31,110 nucleotides of DNA, taken from positions 1 through 31,110 of the forward strand of contig CAYXVB010000025.1 of assembly GCA_964467785.1 (NCBI GenBank), read 5' to 3'. The notes beneath the pieces were generated by a model. That model was not told where the DNA came from and ran no database searches. It worked only from the letters and a program-made list of their open reading frames with translations. The DNA comes from CAYXVB01 sp964467785. Its GTDB lineage: Bacteria; Bdellovibrionota; UBA1018. The position numbers and the translations under genes are program-made. Position 1 is the first letter of the stretch, and the number at the start of each line of letters is the position of its first letter. Of the stretch, positions 8,059 through 15,881 are shown piece by piece.

Positions 8059-9081
8059 TCACATCGGCGGCGGAGGCGGGAGATCCGCGGGCGGCAAATC
8101 TGCAGGTGGCAAATCCGCCGACGGAGGCGCCGGCACGTTTTCAGGAGGCGGAGGCACATCCGCCGTCGGCGGAGACGTGAGATCCGCGGCCGGAGCCTCC
8201 GGAAGCGCGCCCTCGGGGACCGTGGCCGGATCCGGAGTTGGAATCGCGGGATCGGCGGTGGGAGGCGCGGCGAGGCCGTCCGATGGCGGCGGGAGCGTGC
8301 CCTCCGGGCTAATCTCGTTCGAAGCGTTCGGATCGACCGCCGGTGGGAGAGCGTCCGGAGCGGGTTCTGGACCCGGTTCGGTCGCCGGCGGCGGCGGTTC
8401 GGCCGCGGGAGGCGGCGCGACCTCGGAATGGGAGCGGCCGGAGAACCCGTCATGCGCCTTGGGCTTGCGCCAAGCGGCTTTCGGGATGTTCCAAGGCGCC
8501 GGGAAACCGATGAGCGCGGCAACAGTGGTGAAGCCCGTGTTCGGAGTCGTCGACGTGGAGAGAGTGGAAACGCTGGTGTACGTGTGGCGACAGACCTCGA
8601 GCGAGAGTTTGGTGGTTTCCTGGAGGAAGTAGCTGAAGGCGCTGCGGACCGTGTAGCCGTTGGCGGTAAAGGCGCTGTCGGTGGCGCTGTAGGAGTCCAG
8701 GAAGTCGAAACCGATGTTGAAGCCCACCGGCAAAGTCTCGAGCACCATGCCCACCGTCATTCCGATGTTGAAGCCGAAACCGTAACCGTGGTTGGCGATG
8801 TCGGACATCGAGAGCCCTGCGTTGATCTCGGTGTAGTAGTCGTCCCTGGCCAGGCCGAGACCGATGCGGCCGCCGAAGCCCAGGCCCAGGCCCGGCGCGG
8901 CGCTCGACATCGTGACGGACGTGTTGTCCAAGAGCGCCGGCGAAGTTGATCCCGCCAGCGCGCCGAAATTCAGGTCCCGGTACCATCCGTCGCGGACGGA
9001 CGCGGCGGCCAGGTTCGGCAGCGACAGCGCGGTGGTGGCCAACAACAGCGAAGGGGAGACATGGAGTTGTTTGAGCTTCAC
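8059..9081 (-). CDS. outer-membrane beta-barrel-like protein with long proline-rich C-terminal tail
   Basis: 340-residue product from a GTG start at 9081. That start is chosen because it opens directly into a signal peptide (VKLKQL, a hydrophobic core, then LAAAS around residues 22-28). Residues about 35-195 alternate glycine and aromatic residues in the manner of amphipathic beta strands (GLGLGFGGRIGLGLARDDYY, GYGFGFNIGMTVG, GFNIGFDFLDSY), suggesting a small outer-membrane barrel. From about residue 222 to the end the chain is almost entirely Pro/Ala/Asp/Glu, ending in repeats of PPADL and a run of prolines. Function unknown. It is convergent with addA and divergent from the Glt-like operon. 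A TTGACA hexamer (9113-9118, read on the minus strand) lies upstream, but no good -10 fits it. The frame also stays open upstream to 9237. Confidence 0.72.
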   Translation of the reverse strand: MKLKQLHVSPSLLLATTALSLPNLAAASVRDGWYRDLNFGALAGSTSPALLDNTSVTMSSAAPGLGLGFGGRIGLGLARDDYYTEINAGLSMSDIANHGYGFGFNIGMTVGMVLETLPVGFNIGFDFLDSYSATDSAFTANGYTVRSAFSYFLQETTKLSLEVCRHTYTSVSTLSTSTTPNTGFTTVAALIGFPAPWNIPKAAWRKPKAHDGFSGRSHSEVAPPPAAEPPPPATEPGPEPAPDALPPAVDPNASNEISPEGTLPPPSDGLAAPPTADPAIPTPDPATVPEGALPEAPAADLTSPPTADVPPPPENVPAPPSADLPPADLPPADLPPPPPM

Positions 9082-9183
9082 GATAGAAAAAGGATCGGCC
9101 CCGCCCGTTTTTTTGTCAAGCTTCGCGCCTGTTTGGATTTGCGACTGACAGGAAGTTGACGGCGCAATTATCGTGCAAATCCC

Positions 9184-9212
9184 TTGCTCGATGTGCGTCA
9201 CAACCTTAGAAT
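9184..9212 (+). promoter_or_regulatory. candidate sigma-70-type promoter of the Glt-like operon
   Basis: TTGCTC (9184-9189), a 17-bp spacer and TAGAAT (9207-9212). The -10 matches the consensus at five of six positions, the -35 at only three. It sits 54 bp before the chosen start of the first operon gene, in the divergent gap between it and the barrel/proline-tail gene. Confidence 0.35.
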
Positions 9213-9265
9213 TTTCAGTAAGCATGAATAGCGACACAAATCATCGGGAAGATTTGGGAAGCCAT

Positions 9266-9994
9266 ATGAACGGTCTGCGCACCTGGGGAGTACGGATACT
9301 CGTCGTGCTGATGGGGATCCTTTGGCTCGCGCTGGTGGCGACGTCATGGGCCGAGGCTGCGGAAACCAGGGGCGAAGCGGACGATTACTCGTTCAAATGG
9401 CTCGATCCGGAGAAAAAGATCTACGTTCTCCAGAACCGTCGTTACACCAAGTCGGAGCACGCGCAGCTGAGCGTGTTGGGCGGAACCGGGCTTTCCAACC
9501 CATATCAGTCCACGCTCAACGTCGAAGGGCGGTTCGGCTACTGGTTCCGCGAGGATCTCGGCATCGAGGTGCTGTACGCGCGGGGCTTCAGCTCCAACAA
9601 CAATACCTATCGCGCGCTCAAGGCCACCGGCGCCGCCAGCCCCGTGGTGCGCGAGATGCGCGGCCAGTACGGAGCGTTGCTTAACTGGGCGCCTTGGTAC
9701 GCTAAGATCAACGTCTTCAACAAGATCCTCTACTTCGATTGGTACTTCTCCGCGGGCGCGGGCACTATCGGGAGCTACGTGGATTCCAATCCGTCGGGCA
9801 CGGCCAGCTTCGTGCCAGCGGATTTGTTCGCGATCTACGTCGGCACCGGCCACCAGTATTACGTCAACGAGTCGTTGCTCGTGCGCCTTGATCTGACGAG
9901 CGGAATCTATCAAGCGCCCCTGCAGGGCACCACGGGCGAACAGACGTGGTACTCCAACGTGAACTTCAACATCGGCATCGGTTTGAGGCTCTGA
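9266..9994 (+). CDS. outer-membrane beta-barrel protein, first gene of Glt-like operon
   Basis: 242 residues from the ATG at 9266, which follows a GGGAAG ribosome binding site and starts a signal peptide (MNGLRTWGVR, a hydrophobic stretch, then AEA around residues 28-30). The mature part has alternating aromatic strands typical of an outer-membrane barrel: LNVEGRFGYWFREDLGIEVLY, KILYFDWYFSAGAG and VNFNIGIGLRL at the C-terminus. It resembles the outer-membrane barrel family common in Myxococcota and Bdellovibrionota. Five co-directional genes follow closely, among them GltF- and GltG-like ones, so it probably supplies an outer-membrane anchor comparable to GltA or GltB of Myxococcus. I cannot say which paralogue. 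The frame is open upstream to 9173, but that start lacks a signal-peptide n-region. Confidence 0.78.
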   Translation: MNGLRTWGVRILVVLMGILWLALVATSWAEAAETRGEADDYSFKWLDPEKKIYVLQNRRYTKSEHAQLSVLGGTGLSNPYQSTLNVEGRFGYWFREDLGIEVLYARGFSSNNNTYRALKATGAASPVVREMRGQYGALLNWAPWYAKINVFNKILYFDWYFSAGAGTIGSYVDSNPSGTASFVPADLFAIYVGTGHQYYVNESLLVRLDLTSGIYQAPLQGTTGEQTWYSNVNFNIGIGLRL

Positions 9995-9999
9995 CGAAG

Positions 10000-11674
10000 A
10001 TGACGAGTGTGATGACGCCGACGCCGGCGACGGGGACTTGGCAGATGAAGGCGGCAGCTCCCATCCGGGTACGAGTTCTCCTCGGCGCCGTCATCGGAGC
10101 CTTCGCGGGCACGGGCGCGGGCCTGCTCGCGGCGCAAGCCGCTGTCGCGGCCGAGGAGTCGGGCGCGGCAGCACTGCGCGACGCGCAGGCGTTCTATCGG
10201 CAGGGCCAATATTTCAAGGCCGCGCGCTACGCCTTCAACGCCAAACAGCTGGATCAGGGCCTCTCCGCGGAAGCTAATTCCTGGATCACGCTCGGGCTGA
10301 TGCGCGCGCGGCTCTACAACTCGGCGACTTATTTTTTCATCAATACTTTGCAGACCGGCGACTCCAACGCGATTCGCCGGGTGCTGACGCAGACTCAGGA
10401 CCTGATCGTCCACGTCGGGCCGGACATCGTCCGCAAATTCCTCGTCAAGCACACGCGTTATGAGGATTACGATTCCCCGAACCGCAGCGCCTATCTCTAC
10501 GCGCTCGGCAAGGAGGCGCTGCTTTCTTCCGCCGAGGACAAGGCCGTGGGCTATGTCAACGCGATCCCCGAGCGGAGCGCGCTCTGGCCGTTCGCGCTGC
10601 AGATCCGCGCCGCCGCCCGGGCCATCCAGGGCAAGGGCGAACTGGCCGTCGAGGATTTCGAGCTCTGCGCCCGGCGGGCCTTTGACAGCGTGCCGGAAGG
10701 CGCGGCCGACGAGCTCGCCGTCAAGCAGGCCCGGCTCGAGGCCGAGGACCTGCAAGCCCGCTGCATGGCGGGCAAGGCGCGCACACTCTATCAGATGGAG
10801 CGCTTCGACGAGGCCGACCAGGCTTACGACCGGATCTCCAAGTTCAGCTTCGTTTGGCCGGACATCCTCTTCGAGCAGGCTTGGAACTCGTTCGCGCGCC
10901 GGGAGTACAACCGCGCGCTCGGCAAGCTCGTCTCTTACAAGAGTCCCGCTTTGGCATTCGTGTTCAATCCCGAAGTGGACGTGCTCCGCGCGCAGACCTT
11001 TCTGGGGCTTTGTCTCTACTCCGAGGCCAACGACGTCATCAATGAGTTCAATGGCAAGCATGCGCGGGTGGGCGAACAGGTCAAACGCCTGCTCGAGCAG
11101 GGCGAAGGCAGTCTCGAGAATTTCTACTCCATCGGCAAGGAGGCGCTGTTCGGGCCGCTTTACACCGGCAACGAGGCGCACAAAATGGCTAATCGCTTTG
11201 TTCGCAGCCCGTATTTCCAGGGTCTGGTGCGGGCCGAAAGCGGAGTGGAATCCGAGAAGGTGGCGATTCGCCGCTTCGACGCCACGCAGGCCGGCGTGGC
11301 TCACGATCCTTCGCGCGGATTTCCGGGGTTCCTCGAGCAGGTGCTGCGCTGGCGGCGCAAGTCCATCGGGCAGCTCGGCGGGGCGTTCGTCAAAAACAGT
11401 CTGATCGATTATCATTCGGCGCTGATCGCAGATTTCGACAAGATGTCCTTCATCAAGCNNNNNNNNNNAGATGCTCAAGCGGGCCAAGGAACAGCTGATG
11501 ATTCGCAAGGGCAAGGGATCGGCGACATCTAACGACCGCAGCTGGGGCAATGTGGCCCCCTCGCGGCGGCACTACCAGTATTACTGGAGTTTCAACGGGG
11601 AGTTCTGGAACGACGAGCTCGGGGACTACGTCTTCGGGCTTGAATCCGAATGTCGAGGCGGCGAAGGTGCGTAA
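10000..11674 (+). CDS. gltE: exported TPR protein, GltE/AglT-like; reading frame interrupted by assembly gap
   Basis: Signal peptide (core around LLGAVIGAFAGTG) followed by helical TPR-like repeats (for example AQAFYRQGQYFKAARYAFNA and QMERFDEADQAYDRISKF). Ten Ns at 11459-11468 break the frame. Before the gap the frame ends in DKMSFIK. After it the coding sense continues in a different register, from MLKRAKEQL to a tail rich in aromatic residues (YQYYWSFNGEFWNDELGDYVF, then an SEC near the end), with TAA at 11672. The two pieces join if the true gap is a multiple of three. In Myxococcus, GltE (AglT) is a TPR protein of the gliding complex encoded beside GltD, GltF and GltG, and that context supports this call. 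Start choice: ATG 10000 has GAGG upstream and sits 5 bp after the barrel stop; ATG 10045 would give a tighter signal peptide. Confidence 0.7.
11459..11468. other. assembly gap (10 N)
   Basis: A run of exactly ten Ns, the usual placeholder for a gap of unknown or estimated size. It lies inside the GltE-like gene and shifts its frame, so the placeholder length cannot be the real one. The flanking coding frames fit only a true length divisible by three. Confidence 0.97.
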
Positions 11675-14600
11675 CATCCGTGAGAAATCCATGAGTGTGG
11701 CGGTCCTGACCGCGGCGGGCCTGGGCTTGCAGCTTGCCGGGACTCTGGCGATACCGACGGGCACGTATCCGCTTCCGTCGCTCCCCGCGCTGCTGCGCGA
11801 GTCGGGGGCCTGGGCCGCGCCGGCCGCGCGCGAACCGTACGCGGAGAGCGAGCTCCGCGCGCTCGAGACGCCAGAGGAGGCCAAGATCCGCGATCTCCGC
11901 GAGCAGGAGATCAACCAGTTGCGAGTGGCCCTGGGGCGCCGCATGCCGCAGAATCGGCAAGCCGAGCTGTATTTCCGGCTCGCCGAGGCCTATCTCGAGG
12001 GCTATCGCGCGATGTACCTGCTGGAGGGCCGCGTCCATGACCAGCGTCTCGAAAAAGGACGGCAGGAAAGGGGGATTGACCACACACGCTCGCGTCCTTA
12101 TCTGCAGGGGGGCATCCACTCCTGCCTGGCCATCCTCAAGTTCAACATCCCGTTCGACCGGTTGGATCGCGTCTATTACTTTCTCGGCTTCAATTACGGC
12201 GAGCTTGGGGATCGTAAGCAGAGCCTCAAGCACTTCCAGGAGTTGGCCCGCCGCTTTCCGACGAGCTCGTTCGCGACCGAGGCACAGATGGAACTGGGCG
12301 ACGCCGCATTCGGGGATGGCCGGTTCCCCGAGGCCGCGCGCCATTACGAAACCGCGATCCCGCGCGCCAACGCCGACACCGCGGCGCGCCTTTACCACAA
12401 GCTCGCCTGGTGCCGTTACCGCATGAAGCAGTATGATCGCGCCGTCGACACCATGAAACACGCGATCTCCGCCGCGCAGAAAAGCGGTGAGCGCCTCGTT
12501 TCATTGCGCGAAGAGGCCTTGCGGGACATGGCCGTCTTCATGACCGAGACCGGCAAGGTCGACGAGGCCATCAGTTACTTTGGCGGCGTCGTCAACGACC
12601 GGACCTATTATCCCAAGGTGCTCGAGCGACTGGGCAAGCAGTACGAGCGCAATGTCGAGCCTGAAAAAGCCACTCAGGTCTACGAGTCCCTGCTCAAGAC
12701 CAATCCCGAGAGCGAGGCTGCTTTCCGCGTCCTCGTCAAACTCATCGACCTCGATCTCCGCCGCCGTCGCTTCAACGACGCGCTCGCCCGCATCCGGGAG
12801 GCGCGCATCCCCAAGGAGCGCGATGCCGAGTCGGCCACTGCTTTTTCCAATCTCAAGGCCATGGTCCGCCGGACCGCGACCGAGCATCACGAGATCTGGC
12901 GAAAAAAGAAGGATAAGGCCGCCCTCGATATTTCCGAGCAGTATTACAGCGCGTACCTGCGGCACTTCCTCGCGCTCGATGATGCCCGGCAGGAAACTCC
13001 CGAGATCCAGATGTATCTCGCCGAGGTCAAGCGGGAACAGGGCAAGGCGCGCGAGGCTTCGGAGCTTTATCGCAAGGTCATCGAGTCGCGTGACCGCCGC
13101 TACGCCAAGGAGGCGGGAGCGCTCTGGACCGCGAGCCTCGCCGAGGCGATCAAGAAGCAGGCGCCACAGGGCCAGAGCCACGGACAGGGGGCCGGGCGTC
13201 GCGAGCCCTCTCCGATGGAGCAGGAGTTCGTGAGCGCCGCCGACAGCATGCAGGAGGCACTCGGAGACGTGCCCGAGGGCCGCGAGGCCGCGCTCAAGGC
13301 CGCCGAAGTGCTTGCTGGATATTCCTCAACTCATAAAGATTCGATCAAGCGCGCCCAAGCCATCATCGCGCGCGCTCCGAAATCTCCGCAGGCGGTCACC
13401 GCCGCGCGTCTCTGGCTGCAGCTGCAGGCGGAAAAGATCCCGGCCACTGGCGCTTCGGCGAGCGGCGGCCAGGCCAACCTATCTGGTTCGCTTGCTGGTT
13501 CGGTAGAGGAGCTTCGCGAGGCCGTTCAGAGTCTGCGCGCCAATGCTCCGCTGCTCCAAGCCGATCAGGAGTTCGCCAAGGGCAAGCTCAAGGCGGCGCT
13601 CGCGGATCAGGAGACCCGTCTTAAAGTGCTTGCCATCGCGCGCAGCGAGCAGGATCAGGACTTCGCCGCGGCAGCGCGCGGGTACGAAAATTTCGCCCGC
13701 GACGCCGGAACACGCGATCTTGCCGAAAAAGCTTACGCCAACGCGCTTGCCAGTTACGCGCGTGTCCCAGGGGCCGAGGCTCACGAGTCGCTCGAGCGCG
13801 TCTCCGCCGCATGGCTCAAGCGTTTTCCAAAAAGTCCCAAGGCCGCCGAGTCGCTCCGCTCTTCCGCCACGATGCTCCTGGTCCAGGGCCGCTTCGATGC
13901 GTCGATCCGACTGTTCGCGCGTTTGGGAATGGACGGCGCCGATGCCGCATCGCTAGAGACTGCGGCGCGGCTGACCGAGGGCCTAGGTAACGTTCCGCAT
14001 GCGCTTGAGCTTTGGGGCGGATACCTCAATCTCTACAAGGGTGCTTCGCTCGCTCGCAGTCAGGCCGCGCTCGCGCTCGGTCGCCTGCGCGAGGCGCAAG
14101 GTCAAGACAGCGAAGCCGCGCGCGCCTATCAGGACTGTCTCGCCGGTCCCGAGCCCCTGGCGTCCCAATGCGGCGCGCTCCTCGGAGACCTCCATCTGCG
14201 CGCACGGAACTATACCGAAGCCCGCGCGTTCTACAAGCGCGTGGCCGGCGCTTCCGCTGTCGCGACCCCTAAGAGCGGCAAAAGCGGCCGAGGTGGAAAG
14301 TCGTCGCAGCACAAAGTCGAAGTGGCTTCGCCCTATGTGGGTTACGCGCGCTACAAGCTCGCGACCTTCATGGAAGAGGAAGCGCGCTTCGCTCCGCTGC
14401 AGTTCCCCGAGAGCGTGCTCAAGAGCGCGCTCAACCAACGGTTGGAGTTCCTCGAGCCGTTGAGTCGCTCGTACTCCTCCGCGGTCGAGGCGGGGGGCCC
14501 GTGGGCCATCGCCTCGCTGAGCCGGCTTGCCGCCTGGGCGGTGCGCTTTGCCGACGAGATCGATCAGATCGCTCCACCCGCGGGCGCGGATCCGGCCGCC

Positions 14601-15536
14601 ATCGCGCGTTTCCGACAGAGCCTTTTGTCCATCTCCGCGCCGCTGCGAAAAAAGGCCGCGCAGACCTGGTTCGAAGCCTACAGCAAGGCCAACGCTTGGG
14701 AAGTGCTCAGTCCCACGTTGCCTGAAATCTCCGATCTGCTCGCGGATTCGGGCCAGGCTCGAGGGCAGGCCTTCGGCCGCGCCCAGGGTGCGAGAGGCCG
14801 CTTCCGCCTGGCCGGCATTCCCGCCGACGGCGGTTCGTCCGCGCTTGAACGCATCCGGGATCGCCTGTCGGGCAACCTGCAAGACGCCGTCGCCTGGACT
14901 GATTACGGCAACCTCCTTTGGGGCGAGCGCAAACCGCTGTTGGCGCGCATCGCCTATGACCGCGCGCTCGCGCTCAATCCGCGTTTGCCAGCGGCGCTCA
15001 ACAATCGCGCCGTGGTCGCCCTGCTGACCGAGGCGGGGCAGCCGGGGGGGCAAGCGAGTGGCCAAGGTAATGGCCCAGTCAATGGCCAAGTCAATGGAGA
15101 GGAAGCCTGGCTCGTCGCCGCCGAGGCCTCGATCGCGCTGGCGCAGGCTTACCAGCAAGACCCGTTCTTCGTGACCGCCAAATTCAATCACGCCTTGCTG
15201 CTGAACTACTATCGCCTCTTTTCACAGGCGCGGCCGCTCTGGGACCAGGTATTGGTCAAGAGCTCCGTCGGTCCGCTCGCGGCTGACGCATACGACGGGC
15301 TCGGTGTGACGTTGCAAGGCACTGGCAGGGCGGCGGAGGCCGAGCAGGCGTTCCGCAAGGCCTCGGAACAGGGAGCCGCAAAGGAACGCTTTAGCCAAGC
15401 CTATCATGAGGCTGCGCGCGCCGCAGCCGAGGGCGGAGCCGCCAAGTGCCGTACGGCTCTCGAAGAACTCGACGTCGGGACGCTGGCCGGGTTCGAAAAA
15501 GATTCCCACGAGAGACTCAAGAGGAGCTGCAGATGA
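11667..15536 (+). CDS. gltD: giant exported TPR-repeat protein, GltD/AgmU-like
   Basis: 1289 residues from GTG 11667. This start has GAGG 8 bases upstream, a basic n-region (RNIREK) and a hydrophobic signal core ending near residue 50 (GAWAAPA); it overlaps the upstream gene by 8 bp. ATG 11691 is the alternative. The body is a long series of TPR-like helical pairs: QAELYFRLAEAYLEGYRA, YYFLGFNYGELGDRKQSLKHF, KLAWCRYRMKQYDRAVDTM, AARAYQDCLAGPE, and near the end YDRALALNPRLPAALNNRA and YDGLGVTLQGTGRAAEAEQAF. Low-complexity Gly/Gln stretches interrupt it near residues 505-515 and 1120-1140. In Myxococcus, AgmU/GltD is a large periplasmic TPR protein of the gliding focal-adhesion complex; the neighbours GltE, GltF and GltG match that setting. 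Sequence identity to AgmU itself was not tested. The stop overlaps the gltF start (ATGA). Confidence 0.74.
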   Translation: MRNIREKSMSVAVLTAAGLGLQLAGTLAIPTGTYPLPSLPALLRESGAWAAPAAREPYAESELRALETPEEAKIRDLREQEINQLRVALGRRMPQNRQAELYFRLAEAYLEGYRAMYLLEGRVHDQRLEKGRQERGIDHTRSRPYLQGGIHSCLAILKFNIPFDRLDRVYYFLGFNYGELGDRKQSLKHFQELARRFPTSSFATEAQMELGDAAFGDGRFPEAARHYETAIPRANADTAARLYHKLAWCRYRMKQYDRAVDTMKHAISAAQKSGERLVSLREEALRDMAVFMTETGKVDEAISYFGGVVNDRTYYPKVLERLGKQYERNVEPEKATQVYESLLKTNPESEAAFRVLVKLIDLDLRRRRFNDALARIREARIPKERDAESATAFSNLKAMVRRTATEHHEIWRKKKDKAALDISEQYYSAYLRHFLALDDARQETPEIQMYLAEVKREQGKAREASELYRKVIESRDRRYAKEAGALWTASLAEAIKKQAPQGQSHGQGAGRREPSPMEQEFVSAADSMQEALGDVPEGREAALKAAEVLAGYSSTHKDSIKRAQAIIARAPKSPQAVTAARLWLQLQAEKIPATGASASGGQANLSGSLAGSVEELREAVQSLRANAPLLQADQEFAKGKLKAALADQETRLKVLAIARSEQDQDFAAAARGYENFARDAGTRDLAEKAYANALASYARVPGAEAHESLERVSAAWLKRFPKSPKAAESLRSSATMLLVQGRFDASIRLFARLGMDGADAASLETAARLTEGLGNVPHALELWGGYLNLYKGASLARSQAALALGRLREAQGQDSEAARAYQDCLAGPEPLASQCGALLGDLHLRARNYTEARAFYKRVAGASAVATPKSGKSGRGGKSSQHKVEVASPYVGYARYKLATFMEEEARFAPLQFPESVLKSALNQRLEFLEPLSRSYSSAVEAGGPWAIASLSRLAAWAVRFADEIDQIAPPAGADPAAIARFRQSLLSISAPLRKKAAQTWFEAYSKANAWEVLSPTLPEISDLLADSGQARGQAFGRAQGARGRFRLAGIPADGGSSALERIRDRLSGNLQDAVAWTDYGNLLWGERKPLLARIAYDRALALNPRLPAALNNRAVVALLTEAGQPGGQASGQGNGPVNGQVNGEEAWLVAAEASIALAQAYQQDPFFVTAKFNHALLLNYYRLFSQARPLWDQVLVKSSVGPLAADAYDGLGVTLQGTGRAAEAEQAFRKASEQGAAKERFSQAYHEAARAAAEGGAAKCRTALEELDVGTLAGFEKDSHERLKRSCR

Positions 15537-15868
15537 GCGAACTCACCCAGAACAGGGCGGTATTGAGGTACGAACACGCCTATCGCATCCCGTTCACCTT
15601 GCTGGTGCTGGCGGCGATCGCCGGAATCGCTTTTGCCGCCGGAATCTTCTGGGGAAGTCGGGCGCACGCGGCCGAGCCCGGGCGCGACCGGCGCGTGGTG
15701 TATCCCAAGAAGACGGAGCTCGACTTCGAGGGTCTCGCCATCCAGGGCGAAGTCCGTAGCCCCGGCGAGTTCTATTTCCAGCACCGGACGGAGGAGAAGT
15801 TCGATTCCCTCGTCAAACGGCGCATGAATGTTCTCCGCGTAATGCTCCGCGACGTCGTCCTGAGCTAG
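15533..15868 (+). CDS. gltF: small single-span membrane protein, GltF-like
   Basis: 111 residues. The start overlaps the gltD stop by 4 bp and has a strong GAGGAG site 6 bp upstream. A cytoplasmic N-terminus of about 18 residues is followed by one transmembrane helix (IPFTLLVLAAIAGIAFAAGIF, residues about 19-41) and a short periplasmic domain. The conserved-looking end IQGEVRSPGEFYF, KFDSLVKRR and MLRDVVLS recalls GltF-type proteins of gliding clusters and their Bdellovibrio counterparts. GltF is a small inner-membrane component of the Glt complex with a periplasmic part. The gene ends in tandem stops, TAG TGA. The position between gltD and gltG is the main support for the name. Confidence 0.72.
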   Translation: MSELTQNRAVLRYEHAYRIPFTLLVLAAIAGIAFAAGIFWGSRAHAAEPGRDRRVVYPKKTELDFEGLAIQGEVRSPGEFYFQHRTEEKFDSLVKRRMNVLRVMLRDVVLS

Positions 15869-15881
15869 TGAGGGAACCGAG

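Noticed and set aside
7806..8180. Frameshifted continuation of addA in another frame
   Set aside because: That frame is open but Arg/Ser-rich and meaningless; the cysteine motif lies in the original addA frame, so stop codons rather than a frameshift interrupt the gene.
8044..8949. Open frame opposite the barrel/proline-tail gene
   Set aside because: It is almost entirely Arg and Gly because it mirrors the proline-rich tail; the minus strand has a signal peptide and barrel strands.
11471..11674. Separate small gene after the N gap
   Set aside because: It has no start signal and its sequence continues the GltE-like protein; it is the C-terminal piece of that gene.
13983..15191. 402-codon open frame antisense to the GltD-like gene
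   Set aside because: No motif or start signal; the plus strand carries the TPR repeats.
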